From the NCBI GenBank assembly GCA_945612235.1, contig CALZAE010000010.1, positions 1 to 50,048 of the forward strand: a DNA stretch of 50,048 nucleotides. The letters run 5' to 3'. Shown here piece by piece: positions 1 through 8,762 of the stretch. Each line of letters opens with the position of its first letter. Positions within the stretch are counted from its first letter, which is position 1. Both the position numbers and the translations under genes were made by a program. Under the pieces are notes generated by a model. That model was not told the origin of the DNA. It saw nothing but the letters and a program-made list of their open reading frames with translations, and did not search any database. Origin of the DNA: an uncultured Gammaproteobacteria bacterium (GTDB lineage Bacteria; Pseudomonadota; Gammaproteobacteria; Pseudomonadales; Pseudomonadaceae).

Positions 1-1253
1 AAGACAGCAAAGCCAGCCTAGAGCTGCGCAACTTTTATATGAATCGTGATTTTCGTCACGATGATCAAAAGCATAAATCTATAAACAACCCAACAAACCA
101 AGCTGGAAAGTATCAAGTAGGCCAAGCTCGTCAATCTAAAGCTGAAGAGTGGGCGCAAGGTTTCTTATTGCGTTACGAGTCTGGTTTTACCGAAGGCACT
201 GTGGGCGTCGGTGTGGATGCTTATGGCTTTACCGGTTTTAAACTTGATTCAGGTGGTGGCACATCAAATACCGGCTTACTACCAAGAGGCAAGAGTGACA
301 ATAAAGCGCCAAGCAGTTTTGGCCAAATTGGCGCTGCTGCAAAATTCCGTATTTCAGATACTACGCTAAGAGCGGGTACCTTGATGCCAAAGCTACCAGT
401 AGTCTCATCTGGTGACGGCCGTCTAATCCCACAAACCTTTCAAGGTATGCAGTTAACCAGTCAAGATGTGACTAATTTGACTCTTAGTCTTGGTCAGCTA
501 GAGCGTGACAATCAGCGTAACTCAACTAATAATGAGCCGATGACCATCAGCCTGCATAGCTCTGCCAAACGTGACACAACTCAATATGCAAAAACCAACA
601 AAAACACCAGCAGCAAGTTTAATTTCGCCAGCGGTTCTTACAAGTGGAATGACCAACTGACGACCGGCTACCACTATGGCCAATTAGATGGTGTTTACAA
701 ACAGCATATTCTTAATGGCGTTTATATCCTGCCAATCGCTGAAGGCCAGTCGTTAAAGGCCGACGTACGCTTTGCCAGAACATCTGAAGATGACAACAGT
801 GGTATTGATAATAAAGCTATTTCAGGAATGTTGACCTACCAACTGGGTTACAACAGCTTCGGCTTGGGTTATCAGAAAATGTCTGGCGACACAGGTTATG
901 CGTACCTGACGTTAACAGACCCGCACTTAGTCAACTACGTACAAGTACGTGACTTTGCCGCTACTGATGAAAAATCCTGGCAAGCACGTTATGACTATAA
1001 CTTTGCAGGCCTAGGTATCCCTGGCTTAAATCTAATGACTCGTTACCTTAAAGGTAGCAACATCTATATGGGTAAAAATGTCTCTCGCGGTAGCGAGTGG
1101 GAGCGCGATACCGATATCGGTTATGTCTTCCAAGAAGGTCCACTGAAAAATCTTGGCGTCAAATGGCGCAACTCAACTGTCCGCTCTGACATCAGCGTGG
1201 GTAAAGTTGATGAAAACCGTCTGATCGTCAGCTACACCATTCCGTTGATGTAA
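1..1253 (+). CDS. OprD-family outer-membrane porin, 5'-truncated by window edge
   Basis: This is the C-terminal 416 or so residues of an OprD-type substrate-specific porin, an 18-strand outer-membrane beta barrel that takes up amino acids, peptides or aromatic acids. The open frame starts at base 3 and continues upstream, and the residues before the first ATG (LELRNFYMNRDF, bases 18-56) are the usual early-barrel motif of the family, so the ATG at 39 is internal. Alternating beta-strand patterns run to the end, with typical OprD phrases such as GVDAYGFTGFKLD, SFGQIGAAAKFR, GTLMPKLPV and the last strand DENRLIVSYTIPLM. The signal peptide and first strands lie outside the window. Substrate cannot be assigned. 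A strong terminator follows the stop. Confidence 0.9.
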   Translation, partial: DSKASLELRNFYMNRDFRHDDQKHKSINNPTNQAGKYQVGQARQSKAEEWAQGFLLRYESGFTEGTVGVGVDAYGFTGFKLDSGGGTSNTGLLPRGKSDNKAPSSFGQIGAAAKFRISDTTLRAGTLMPKLPVVSSGDGRLIPQTFQGMQLTSQDVTNLTLSLGQLERDNQRNSTNNEPMTISLHSSAKRDTTQYAKTNKNTSSKFNFASGSYKWNDQLTTGYHYGQLDGVYKQHILNGVYILPIAEGQSLKADVRFARTSEDDNSGIDNKAISGMLTYQLGYNSFGLGYQKMSGDTGYAYLTLTDPHLVNYVQVRDFAATDEKSWQARYDYNFAGLGIPGLNLMTRYLKGSNIYMGKNVSRGSEWERDTDIGYVFQEGPLKNLGVKWRNSTVRSDISVGKVDENRLIVSYTIPLM

Positions 1254-1271
1254 GCTACCAATCTGTCTTAT

Positions 1272-1300
1272 AAACCCGCTTACAAGGCGGGTTTATTTTT
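1272..1300 (+). terminator. Rho-independent terminator after the porin
   Basis: An 8-bp perfect stem, AAACCCGC (1272-1279) with GCGGGTTT (1287-1294), a 7-nt loop and a T-rich tail lie 18 bases after the porin stop codon. Confidence 0.85.
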
Positions 1301-1395
1301 ATTTTAAATATAGTCTGTTTCAAAGTGAACCAGTTGCCGCTACATTAGCTCTAATGTTATGCAAACCCCGAGTTTATTTATGGAGTACATTTGTC

Positions 1396-1710
1396 ATGGC
1401 TAAAAAAAACACACAAGACAATAATCAGCAGCTCTTAGCTGAATTCAAAGCTTTGGTATCTGATACTGAACAACTCTTACAGCACTCTGTAGAACTCACC
1501 GGCGACAAGGCCGAAGAGCTACGTGGACAAATCAACAGCAGCCTACAGCGTGCACGTCAAGCACTGGGCTCAACCGAGCAAGCATTACTTGAGCGCGGTA
1601 AAGAAGCCCTTAATAGCAGCGAAGAATATGTGCGCGAGCATCCGCTGCAATCGTTAGCCATTGGTGCTGGCGTAGGCTTTCTCTTAGGTTTATTAGTGTC
1701 TAGGCGCTAA
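1396..1710 (+). CDS. DUF883 (ElaB/YqjD) family membrane-anchored protein
   Basis: A 104-residue protein of the ElaB/YqjD/DUF883 family. E. coli members are tail-anchored inner-membrane proteins that bind ribosomes in stationary phase. Residues 10-80 form an amphipathic, probably coiled-coil helix rich in Gln, Glu and Ala. The C-terminus has the family signature EYVREHPLQSLAIGAGVGF, followed by a single membrane helix and an RR terminus. An earlier in-frame ATG exists at 1354, but the ATG at 1396 has GGAG (1382-1385) at normal spacing and begins the conserved part, so it is preferred. It is the first gene of a three-gene operon, 3 bases before the YqjE-like gene, the same order as the E. coli yqjD-yqjE-yqjK cluster. 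The ribosome-binding role is known for E. coli only. Confidence 0.88.
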   Translation: MAKKNTQDNNQQLLAEFKALVSDTEQLLQHSVELTGDKAEELRGQINSSLQRARQALGSTEQALLERGKEALNSSEEYVREHPLQSLAIGAGVGFLLGLLVSRR

Positions 1711-1713
1711 CGG

Positions 1714-2082
1714 ATGTCAGAACATAAATTTGTCGATACTTCGCGGCGCTTAGGCGCTGCGAGTCTTGATTTAATCAGTAATCATGCCGAACTGTTCGCA
1801 CTAGAGTTGCAGGAACAAAAACAGCACAGTACACAACAATTGATCTGGCTTGGCTTGATCGCTGCGTGTGGCTTTATGTTGTTCTTGCTGCTCAATGCAT
1901 TATTGATTGTTTTATTCTGGGACAGTTATGGATATATGCTGTTGATTGCTATGTCAGCTTCTTACGCCATTGCAGGCGGACTGTGCTTTTGGCGCATGAG
2001 AGCAGCACAGAATATAATGCAAGCGCCCTTCAGTGCTTCCTTACAGGAACTTAAAAAAACTAAGGAGCAGCTCTTACCATGA
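1714..2082 (+). CDS. YqjE-like phage-holin-family (holin 3-6) membrane protein
   Basis: A 122-residue inner-membrane protein. Two hydrophobic helices (about residues 43-67 and 72-93) separate a charged N-terminal helix from a Lys/Glu-rich tail, the layout of the YqjE/putative Actinobacterial holin-X (phage_holin_3_6) family. No molecular function is established; the holin name is historical and there are no phage genes nearby. It starts 3 bases after the DUF883 gene and overlaps the next gene by 4 bases (ATGA), which implies translational coupling. The three proteins may act together at the membrane; that is inferred from their co-occurrence only. Confidence 0.8.
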   Translation: MSEHKFVDTSRRLGAASLDLISNHAELFALELQEQKQHSTQQLIWLGLIAACGFMLFLLLNALLIVLFWDSYGYMLLIAMSASYAIAGGLCFWRMRAAQNIMQAPFSASLQELKKTKEQLLP

Positions 2083-2423
2083 CCCAACCACACAATAACG
2101 ATCCCATCGCTCTGCGCAAGCAATTGATTCAGATGCGTCTCGAGCTTAATCGTCAGAAAATTCGTCACGAAGGTCTCTTATTATTGGAGCCTGTCGATAA
2201 ATTACGCGGCTACAAGCAGCGCTTTTTAAGCGGTACTAACCCAATACTCGCGGTGGCTGGCGTAGGCTTAGCCAGTTTTTTTATTGCACGCAAGAAAAAC
2301 TCCGTGCGCAGTTTATTACCCATGATGCGTATTGCCGTTAGTTTACTACCCTTACTGATGGGTAAATCACACAGCGAAACAGAGACTTCTGTTAAGTCTG
2401 ACTATTCCAATAGGCACCTCTAG
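2079..2423 (+). CDS. Small hydrophobic protein, YqjK-like, third gene of the DUF883 operon
   Basis: A 114-residue protein. The N-terminal 45 residues are basic and helical (LRKQLIQMRLELNRQKIRHE), followed by two short hydrophobic stretches (about residues 58-70 and 80-94) and a polar tail. Position after DUF883 and YqjE genes, and the N-terminal helix, resemble YqjK, but similarity is weak and I do not claim orthology. Its start overlaps the previous stop by 4 bases. The stop codon lies inside the first arm of the terminator hairpin that closes this operon. Function unknown. Confidence 0.7.
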   Translation: MTQPHNNDPIALRKQLIQMRLELNRQKIRHEGLLLLEPVDKLRGYKQRFLSGTNPILAVAGVGLASFFIARKKNSVRSLLPMMRIAVSLLPLLMGKSHSETETSVKSDYSNRHL

Positions 2424-2442
2424 CCTCTAGAGGCGCCTTTAA
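2412..2442 (+). terminator. Terminator of the DUF883/YqjE/YqjK operon
   Basis: AGGC-A-CCTCTAG (2412-2423) pairs with CTAGAGG-C-GCCT (2427-2438), one A/C mismatch and a 3-nt loop, then TTTAAT. The stem includes the stop codon of the upstream gene. Confidence 0.65.
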
Positions 2443-2463
2443 TATATCAATTGAGGGCCTGCA

Positions 2464-3795
2464 ATGGATTGGCATCAACTCTTAAACCGTGAACGCCTAG
2501 GCAAAACCTCCCATAGCTCAGAAGAACTCGGCCGTAGCCCGTTTCACAAAGATCATGACCGTATTATTTTTTCTGGTGCCTTTCGACGCCTAGGTCGCAA
2601 AACCCAAGTTCACCCTGTGTCTAGTAATGACCATATCCATACACGCCTCACCCACTCGCTTGAGGTCAGTTGTGTAGGTCGCTCCTTGGCCATGCGTGTG
2701 GCGGAAATGATCCGCCCTGACCTGCCACAATGGTGCGAGCCCAGTGATTTGGGAATGATTGTGCAATCAGCCTGCCTTGCCCACGATATTGGTAACCCAC
2801 CTTTTGGTCACTCAGGCGAAGACGCCATTCGCCATTGGTTCCATCAAGCCGCACGCAATGGCTGGCTGGACGATATGAGTGATGCTGAGCGTGCTGACTT
2901 TTTAAATTTCGAAGGCAATGCCCAAGGTTTTCGTGTTCTCACTCAGCTTGAATACCATCAGTTTGACGGTGGTATGCGCCTCACCTATGCAACCTTAGGT
3001 GCTTTTACCAAGTACCCTTGGAGCTCCAAGCATGCCAGCGCTCAAGGCTATAAAAAGCATAAGTTTGGCAGCTACCAAAATGAACTGCCCTTGCTGGAGC
3101 AAATTGCCGAAAAATTAGGCATTCCAAAACTGGATGATGAGCACTGGGCGCGCCACCCTTTAGTCTACTTAGTCGAAGCTGCTGATGATATTTGCTATGG
3201 CTTGATTGATCTTGAAGATGGCATTGAGATGGACTTGCTCGACTATGCTGAAGTCGAAGCCTTATTGCTGGGATTGGTCGGCGATGACTTGCCAGAAACC
3301 TATCGCTTACTTGGTCCAAGTGACTCGCGTCGGCGCAAACTGGCTATTTTACGCGGTAAAGCAATTGAGCATTTAACCAATGCCGCAGCACAAGCTTTTG
3401 TTGACCAGCTTCCTGCTTTAATGGCTGGCACACTGGAAGGTGACTTAGTCGCGCATATGAACGGACCCGCTCAGACCTGCGTGCTTAGCGCTAAAGCATT
3501 AGCGCGCGAAAAGATCTTTCAAGATAAGCGTAAAACGCTGCATGAAATTGGTGCCTATACCACGCTGGAAATATTACTGAATGCTTTTTGTGGTGCAGCG
3601 CTTGAGCAGCATAGGCACGGTACATTGTCATTTAAAAACCGTCGTATCTTTGACTTGCTCGGGCAAGCAGCGCCACAACCGGATTGGACGCTCTATACAT
3701 CCTTTATGCGCATTATCGACTTTATTGGTGGCATGACTGACAGCTACGCCACCGAGATGGCTCGTGAAATGACCGGACGCTCCAGCCCTATCTAG
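2464..3795 (+). CDS. dGTPase-like HD-domain triphosphohydrolase
   Basis: A 443-residue deoxyguanosinetriphosphate triphosphohydrolase-like protein, expected to cut dNTPs to the deoxynucleoside and inorganic triphosphate. The HD metal site is visible: H64 in [10 protein letters not shown]107-D108 in [16 protein letters not shown] and the later H116. The N-terminal [17 protein letters not shown] block is diagnostic for this dGTPase family. Length matches the 440-450-residue proteobacterial type rather than the longer E. coli Dgt. The start has GAGGG at 2454-2457, seven bases upstream of the ATG. It is followed by a hairpin and is convergent with lapA. Substrate preference within dNTPs cannot be read from sequence. 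Confidence 0.93.
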   Translation: MDWHQLLNRERLGKTSHSSEELGRSPFHKDHDRIIFSGAFRRLGRKTQVHPVSSNDHIHTRLTHSLEVSCVGRSLAMRVAEMIRPDLPQWCEPSDLGMIVQSACLAHDIGNPPFGHSGEDAIRHWFHQAARNGWLDDMSDAERADFLNFEGNAQGFRVLTQLEYHQFDGGMRLTYATLGAFTKYPWSSKHASAQGYKKHKFGSYQNELPLLEQIAEKLGIPKLDDEHWARHPLVYLVEAADDICYGLIDLEDGIEMDLLDYAEVEALLLGLVGDDLPETYRLLGPSDSRRRKLAILRGKAIEHLTNAAAQAFVDQLPALMAGTLEGDLVAHMNGPAQTCVLSAKALAREKIFQDKRKTLHEIGAYTTLEILLNAFCGAALEQHRHGTLSFKNRRIFDLLGQAAPQPDWTLYTSFMRIIDFIGGMTDSYATEMAREMTGRSSPI

Positions 3796-3800
3796 CACAT

Positions 3801-3835
3801 CCAGCGCTGACAGCACACAGCTGTAGCGTTGGTTT
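3801..3835 (+). terminator. Hairpin terminator after the dGTPase gene
   Basis: CCAGCGCT-G-ACAGC (3801-3814) pairs with GCTGT-AGCGTTGG (3820-3832), a 13-bp stem with one bulged G, one G-T pair and a 5-nt loop, then TTT. It sits between convergent genes. Confidence 0.55.
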
Positions 3836-3843
3836 AGATGAGC

Positions 3844-4185
3844 TTATGATTCAGCTTTGGATAACTGCGCGACTTCAGCTTGCGGCTCAGCGCTATCGAC
3901 ATTACCTTGTAACTCGGCTAGACGCTGCTCACAGGCTTTAAGTTGCTTGGCCTGCTTGTTGTAGCGCATACGTAAACGCTGCTGTGGCCACCAAGTGGTC
4001 AGCGGCCCTAAAATCAATCCAATAATAAAAGCACTCATTACAAACAATGCTGTTGGCAATTCAGCTGTTTGCCAACCAAAAAACACCAGTTGCGTAGGAG
4101 TACGATTTTCTAAAGTAAAAAATATCACACTAGCTGCTAACGCTAAGGCAATTATCACAATCAATAGGCGTTTAAAATTTCGCAT
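3844..4185 (-). CDS. lapA: LapA-domain inner-membrane protein
   Basis: A 113-residue LapA (DUF1049) protein. In E. coli LapA acts with LapB in lipopolysaccharide assembly and LpxC turnover at the inner membrane. Two membrane helices are visible (about residues 5-24 and 43-66), with the family phrase FFTLENRTPTQLVFFGW between them, and a C-terminal coiled-coil tail. GAGGA lies 7 bases upstream of the ATG. It is 39 bases downstream of ihfB, the usual ihfB-lapA pair. No lapB follows; the next gene is convergent. Confidence 0.87.
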   Translation of the reverse strand: MRNFKRLLIVIIALALAASVIFFTLENRTPTQLVFFGWQTAELPTALFVMSAFIIGLILGPLTTWWPQQRLRMRYNKQAKQLKACEQRLAELQGNVDSAEPQAEVAQLSKAES

Positions 4186-4224
4186 AAAAATCCTCTGTCA
4201 TCAGGCATATCATTCAACAGCACA

Positions 4225-4506
4225 TTACTCATCATTGACCCGGTCACGCAACTCTTTCCCGGGTTTAAAGTGAGGTACGTATTTACCGTGCAACTCAACT
4301 GCTTCGCCCGTTTTAGGATTACGGCCTATACGTGGCGCACGGTAATTTACAGAAAAACTACCAAAGCCACGAATTTCAATACGATCCCCTGCAGCCAATA
4401 CTTGCGTCATATGTTCCAGCATCGTTTTTACAGCCAACTCAACATCACGCACCGAGAGCTCTTGTTGCTGGTCAACGATACGCTCGATTAATTCGGACTT
4501 ATTCAT
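4225..4506 (-). CDS. ihfB: Integration host factor subunit beta
   Basis: A 93-residue IHF-beta subunit. With IHF-alpha it binds the minor groove at specific sites and bends DNA sharply in recombination, sigma-54 promoters and nucleoid structure. The DNA-binding family signature is present: [20 protein letters not shown] followed by NPKTGEAV, which includes the intercalating proline arm, and length is right. Start has AAGGGAA upstream. It forms an operon with lapA. In most pseudomonads rpsA precedes ihfB; here no rpsA is upstream, so ihfB must start its own transcript in the 4507-4662 gap. Confidence 0.96.
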   Translation of the reverse strand: MNKSELIERIVDQQQELSVRDVELAVKTMLEHMTQVLAAGDRIEIRGFGSFSVNYRAPRIGRNPKTGEAVELHGKYVPHFKPGKELRDRVNDE

Positions 4507-4662
4507 TATTTTCCCTTTCTTATCAAGCAGCTATGAGTTTTTAGCATGCCTGCTTAAGTTTGAACAGGGTCAACTTACGAATTAGGAAAAGAATCTGAAA
4601 TTAGCCAGCTTTTATCAGGTTTTGCACAAAAGACGCCATATTTTTAGTACGGCATACATAAC

Positions 4663-4698
4663 AAAAAAACCGGTAACAGCTTGTGGCTGCCACCGGTT
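4663..4698 (-). terminator. Rho-independent terminator, minus strand, downstream of nfuA
   Basis: AACCGGT (4668-4674) pairs with ACCGGTT (4692-4698), and CAGC (4677-4680) with GCTG (4686-4689). Read on the minus strand the hairpin is followed by seven T residues (complement of 4663-4669). It ends transcripts that come from the nfuA side. Confidence 0.85.
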
Positions 4699-4903
4699 AA
4701 TTTAGGTCTTGATATATAAAATATCAGACACTGAGTATAAAAGAACTGCTTAAGCTAGGATCGTCCAACTCAACAGTGTGCGTGTTTATCACACGCTGCA
4801 AAGCTTTAGCAGGGTAATGTTCAAGCTTATTTTGCACGAACTATAATATAAGTTTGCGCTGACTTGAGCTATTTGACTAAAGTCCCCTGCGCCAGTGCTT
4901 AGA
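4699..4903 (-). other. Non-coding 205-base stretch between nfuA stop and its terminator
   Basis: No plausible gene is visible. The nearest minus-strand terminator lies about 205 bases past the nfuA stop, so nfuA would have an unusually long 3' UTR, or a small RNA is encoded here. One clear internal hairpin is GCGTGT-TTATC-ACACGC (4780-4796). I found no good minus-strand promoter. The remaining bases 4507-4662 form the ihfB upstream region, with no clear promoter hexamers. Confidence 0.4.
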
Positions 4904-5485
4904 TTAATAATATGCATTCTCAGTAATACTGTGGTCCGTCACATCACGCACACCTTTGACTTCGGGAATTCGAGCCATTAAGGTTTTCTCGATGCCTTCT
5001 TTCAAAGTGTAGTCCGCTTGACCACAACCTTGGCAACCACCGCCAAATTTTAAGATTAAAACGCCGTTATCAATGTCAATCAGACTGACCTCACCGCCAT
5101 GACTGGCAAGACCTGGGTTGATCTCAGTTTGCAAGTAATAGTTCACACGCTCAGATAAAGGGCTATCTTCACTGACCATCGGCACTTTGGCGTTAGGTGC
5201 TTTAATCGTCAGCTGACCACCCATGCGGTCAGTGGCGTAATCCACTACAGCATCTTCAAGATACGGCTCACTCAGTGCATCAATCCACGCTGTAAACAGC
5301 GGTAGCACTAAAGGCGTATCTTCAGCCTTCTGCTCTTCGGGCTTGCAATAAGCAATACAAGTTTCAGCGTAGGTTGTGCCCGGCTGAGTAATAAAGACAC
5401 GAATACCAATGCCCGGCACATCTTGGCCGGCCAGTAACTCGCTTAAATAGGTTTGTGCAGCTTCTGTAATGTTAATTGTGCTCAT
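4904..5485 (-). CDS. nfuA: Fe-S biogenesis protein NfuA
   Basis: A 193-residue NfuA, an Fe-S carrier that delivers 4Fe-4S clusters to apo-proteins such as aconitase under stress. Residues 1-95 form the degenerate A-type carrier domain that lacks cluster-binding cysteines; residues 110-193 form the Nfu domain with the CxxC motif C151-C154 ([17 protein letters not shown]) that bridges a cluster between two monomers. An in-frame ATG 15 bases further upstream exists, but the ATG at 5485 has GAGGAG six bases away and gives the normal family length. acnB in this window is a plausible client. It is separated from the upstream mtn genes by 123 bases. Confidence 0.95.
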   Translation of the reverse strand: MSTINITEAAQTYLSELLAGQDVPGIGIRVFITQPGTTYAETCIAYCKPEEQKAEDTPLVLPLFTAWIDALSEPYLEDAVVDYATDRMGGQLTIKAPNAKVPMVSEDSPLSERVNYYLQTEINPGLASHGGEVSLIDIDNGVLILKFGGGCQGCGQADYTLKEGIEKTLMARIPEVKGVRDVTDHSITENAYY

Positions 5486-5608
5486 AGTCACTCCTCGCAA
5501 TCATGATTACAGTGTACGCTAATAAGCCCTCACGAAGAAAGACCTAGTAAAGCAGTCGGGTAAATTTTTATAATCTACAGACTAGAAAACGGTCTTAAGC
5601 TTTAGCAT

Positions 5609-6298
5609 TTAAAAAGCTGCAGGATCAATCTTCGCAAAACTATCAACTGTTGTATGACCCGGCAAAGGCTGCGCACCCAACTCGCGAGCCAAACCACAGG
5701 TTTGCATACCACTGGCTGCTGCGGCATCCAGTTCCTCTACAACATCGGATAAAAACAAAATCTGTGCTGCCGGCAACTTGATCGCTTGTGCAATACGCGC
5801 ATAGGATTCGCGCTCGCGCTTGTGTCCAGAGGTCGTGTCAAAATAACCACTAAACATGGGCGTTAAATCCCCAGCAACCGAGCAGCCAAAAATCAATTTT
5901 TGCGCTTGAATCGAACCTGATGAATACACATACAAAGCATAACCTTGCTGATGCCAAGCCTGTAACGCTGCAACTGCATCAGCATAGACATGCCCTTTAA
6001 TCTCACCGCTGGCATAACCTGCTTGCCATACCAAGCCCTGTAACGTCTTGAGCGAGGTCGCTTTGACGTCATCATGCATCCATTGCGCCAAGATACTGAT
6101 AACCCGCTCGGCATCTGCCTCAGGCTCACCTGCCTCATCACGCACGGCCTGCAAGACTGCTGCCTGCGGATTATCTGCTGCGCAAGCACGCACATAGGCT
6201 GGTAAGTGTTGCTTAGCGTAGGGAAATAACACTTCAAAGACAAAGGCAATCGAGCTGGTGGTGCCTTCGATATCAGTTAGAATAGCTTTGACATTCAT
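5609..6298 (-). CDS. mtnC: Enolase-phosphatase E1 of methionine salvage
   Basis: A 229-residue HAD-superfamily bifunctional enolase-phosphatase. It enolises 2,3-diketo-5-methylthiopentyl-1-phosphate and then dephosphorylates it to the acireductone. The Mg-binding motif is DIEGTTSS with D9 and E11, and HAD motifs follow at YSSGS (about residue 125-129) and [11 protein letters not shown] (about 183). Its start overlaps the mtnD stop by 4 bases (ATGA). It is the last gene of the permease-mtnB-mtnD-mtnC operon. Length matches E. coli-type and Pseudomonas MtnC proteins. Confidence 0.95.
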   Translation of the reverse strand: MNVKAILTDIEGTTSSIAFVFEVLFPYAKQHLPAYVRACAADNPQAAVLQAVRDEAGEPEADAERVISILAQWMHDDVKATSLKTLQGLVWQAGYASGEIKGHVYADAVAALQAWHQQGYALYVYSSGSIQAQKLIFGCSVAGDLTPMFSGYFDTTSGHKRERESYARIAQAIKLPAAQILFLSDVVEELDAAAASGMQTCGLARELGAQPLPGHTTVDSFAKIDPAAF

Positions 6299-6846
6299 AA
6301 CAGCTCATCCAAGGTTGGATACGCTTGCGCAATCTTATCGCCGGTAAACTCAGCCACCCAACCTTGCGGGTTATTAAATAAACGTAGTGCGGTAAAGCGT
6401 GGGTGCTCACCCATATCAAACCAATGCTTAGTGCCGGCTGGAACGCTAATCAACGAGCCTTTTTCACACAAAACCGCGTAAATATGTTCATCAATATGCA
6501 AACTGAATAAACCGCGACCTGACACAAAAAAGCGCACCTCATCTTCACTGTGCGTGTGCTCATCTAAAAACTTCGCACGCAACTCATCTTTTTGCGGATG
6601 CTTTTCATCAAGACTAATCACATCAACAGTCACATAGCCGCCTTCAGCTTTTAAACGCGCAATATCATCAGCATAGGCCGCGATCACTTCATCATTGGAT
6701 GATTGGGCGGTAATAGATTGATGAGCCTGCCAATGCTCAAAACGTATACCCACCTGGTTCAAGGTGCTGGTGATGTCTTCTAAATGGTTTAAAACCTTCA
6801 GCGCCTGCTTAGGCATGCTGGTGTGGTATACAAACAGCTGACTCAT
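6295..6846 (-). CDS. mtnD: Acireductone dioxygenase
   Basis: A 183-residue cupin acireductone dioxygenase. With Fe2+ it gives formate and the methionine precursor 2-keto-4-methylthiobutyrate; with Ni2+ it goes off-pathway. The metal ligands H97, H99 and E103 are in [11 protein letters not shown] and H141 is in GTKHWFDMG, matching the Klebsiella enzyme layout within one residue. It is coupled to mtnC by a 4-base overlap and follows mtnB after 45 bases. Confidence 0.96.
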   Translation of the reverse strand: MSQLFVYHTSMPKQALKVLNHLEDITSTLNQVGIRFEHWQAHQSITAQSSNDEVIAAYADDIARLKAEGGYVTVDVISLDEKHPQKDELRAKFLDEHTHSEDEVRFFVSGRGLFSLHIDEHIYAVLCEKGSLISVPAGTKHWFDMGEHPRFTALRLFNNPQGWVAEFTGDKIAQAYPTLDELL

Positions 6847-6891
6847 CGCTTGTTATTTCCTATACAAATTCAATTAAAAACACTTCAGCAC

Positions 6892-7512
6892 TCAAGGCGC
6901 AGTACACGCACGCACTTTTAACTCACACTCAAGCAGAAACTCAAAAGCCTCAATATGACGCAAAGCCTCTTGCATTGATGTGCCCCAAGTATACAAACCA
7001 TGCCCACGAATTAAGTACCCAGGGCAATCTGGGTGAGCATCAAGCCACTGCTGCACTTGTTGTGCTAAACGCGGCATATCTTGATCATTATCAAAAATCG
7101 GCACTAACAACGGCTGCTTATGACTACTAATACCAGCAAAAGCTTTTTGTAACTCGTAATCAGTAAACTCAATCGCTGCAGCAGATTCAATGCGTGACAA
7201 CACCGTGGCATTGACCGAGTGAGTATGTAAAACCGCCTGAATCGCCGGCTGCCAGTTGTAAATCTGTGTATGCAGCAAAGCTTCTGCAGAAGGTTTCTTA
7301 TGCGGCTCAAGGCTTTGCGCCTGCAAATCAGTAGCAAGAATATCTTCGGCAACCAACTGCCCTTTATGCTTACCGGAAACGGTGAGTAATACTTGGTTGG
7401 CTGATAAGCGTGCCGAATAATTACTGCTGGTGGCGGGCGACCAACCACGTGCATACAAAAACTGCCCAGCATGAATAATATGCTCAGTCAGTTGTTCACG
7501 AGTAAATGTCAT
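6892..7512 (-). CDS. mtnB: Methylthioribulose-1-phosphate dehydratase
   Basis: A 206-residue class II aldolase-fold zinc enzyme that dehydrates methylthioribulose-1-phosphate in methionine salvage. Zinc ligands are H96 and H98 (LHTHSVNATVLSR) and the later His in RGHGLYTWG, a typical MtnB phrase. The substrate phosphate loop TSSNYSAR (about 28-35) and TVSGKHKG (44-51) are also present. It starts 2 bases after the permease stop, so the two are very likely co-transcribed. mtnA, mtnK and mtnN are not in this window. Confidence 0.95.
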   Translation of the reverse strand: MTFTREQLTEHIIHAGQFLYARGWSPATSSNYSARLSANQVLLTVSGKHKGQLVAEDILATDLQAQSLEPHKKPSAEALLHTQIYNWQPAIQAVLHTHSVNATVLSRIESAAAIEFTDYELQKAFAGISSHKQPLLVPIFDNDQDMPRLAQQVQQWLDAHPDCPGYLIRGHGLYTWGTSMQEALRHIEAFEFLLECELKVRACTAP

Positions 7513-7514
7513 AT

Positions 7515-8705
7515 TTATGATCCCTTCTTCAATGCAGACTCAGTCTGTTCAATGCTACGTAAACCCAGCACTACTAATAATGCAGCTAAAACGGCAATCA
7601 CACTGGCCAAGGCAAAGGTCAGGCTCGCGCCAAATGCTTGCCAGGTATAACCGGCATATAAAGCACCCAGCGCACCCCCTACCCCAGAAAACGACACATA
7701 CAAGCCCTGCCCCTGCCCTTGTTTATGGGCAGCAAAATAGCGCTGTACAAAGTGAATGCCGGCGGCATGAAAGCTACCAAAAGTCGCCGCATGCAATATT
7801 TGCACAAACAATAAAACCATCAAGGTATCGGCATAAAAACCGAGTAACCACCAACGCAAGGCGGCCAGCACTAGACTGATCAAAATAATACGCTTTAAAC
7901 GCACTCGCCTGAGCAACCAGGGCATGATGACAAACAAGCCTATTTCGGCCAAGACACCCAATGCCCACAGCCAGCCAATTACTGTACGTGAGTAATTTAA
8001 ATCAATTAAATGCAGCGTTAGAAAAGTGTAGTACGGGCCATGCGATAACTGCATTAAGGTAACGCAGGCCAAAAAGGCCACAATTGGCCTCATCGAAGTG
8101 ATTCGCGGCTCATGCGTGATTGCTTGCGGTAAATCGGTTTTAACATCAAACGCTACAGGCTGGCCTGGCACCCAAAAGCTACTGAGGATAATACCACTCA
8201 TCACTACCAGAATAGCCCAAGGGTAATACTCTAGCCCCACCCGATCAAATAGATAACCAAAGCCGACCACAACCAGCATAAAGCCCACAGAACCCCATAG
8301 CCGTAGTTGGCTGTAACGTTCACTGCGCTCGCCTAGATGCGCTAAAGTAATGACTTCAAATTGCGCCAAAATCGCATGCCAGAAAAAAGCATGCAGCACC
8401 ATAATCAAAGCCAGCCAAGCAAAACTTTGACCTAAAAAGATCAACGCAAATGAGAGCAAAGTGCAGATAGCGCCAAAACGCACAATAGCTAAACGTTGCT
8501 GGGTACGATCAGCCAACCATGCCCATAGATTAGGCGCAAGACAACGCATCAGCATGGGAATGGCAATTAACTCACCAATACGTGCAGCAGAAAAACCTAA
8601 ATGGTCAAAATACAGCGCCAGAAAAGGCGCTGTAGCACCCAGCAGTGCAAAGTAAAAAAAGTAAAAACCAGATAGACGCCAATACGGCAACGCGGTGTTT
8701 GTCAT
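7515..8705 (-). CDS. MFS permease, HcaT/3-phenylpropionate-transporter-like (PPP family)
   Basis: A 396-residue 12-helix major facilitator permease with the LacY/HcaT-like opening YWRLSGFYFFYFALLGATAP and the loop AWLADRTQQR between helices 2 and 3. The family's named member HcaT is linked to 3-phenylpropionate uptake, but here the gene ends 2 bases before mtnB and begins after aroC, and the same permease-mtnB neighbourhood is recalled from P. aeruginosa. A role in uptake of a methylthio-sugar or nucleoside is therefore an inference from context only. Two in-frame ATGs are possible (8714 and 8705); the second has GAG upstream and starts next to the conserved region. Confidence 0.82.
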   Translation of the reverse strand: MTNTALPYWRLSGFYFFYFALLGATAPFLALYFDHLGFSAARIGELIAIPMLMRCLAPNLWAWLADRTQQRLAIVRFGAICTLLSFALIFLGQSFAWLALIMVLHAFFWHAILAQFEVITLAHLGERSERYSQLRLWGSVGFMLVVVGFGYLFDRVGLEYYPWAILVVMSGIILSSFWVPGQPVAFDVKTDLPQAITHEPRITSMRPIVAFLACVTLMQLSHGPYYTFLTLHLIDLNYSRTVIGWLWALGVLAEIGLFVIMPWLLRRVRLKRIILISLVLAALRWWLLGFYADTLMVLLFVQILHAATFGSFHAAGIHFVQRYFAAHKQGQGQGLYVSFSGVGGALGALYAGYTWQAFGASLTFALASVIAVLAALLVVLGLRSIEQTESALKKGS

Positions 8706-8762
8706 GCAATGCATCTCAGCATAGGACTTAAAGTGATAAGCCCCATGCAGTTGCGCTGAAAT

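Noticed and set aside
4842..4847. TATAAT on the plus strand between ihfB and nfuA
   Set aside because: No -35 at a proper distance and no plus-strand gene follows; the sequence is AT-rich.
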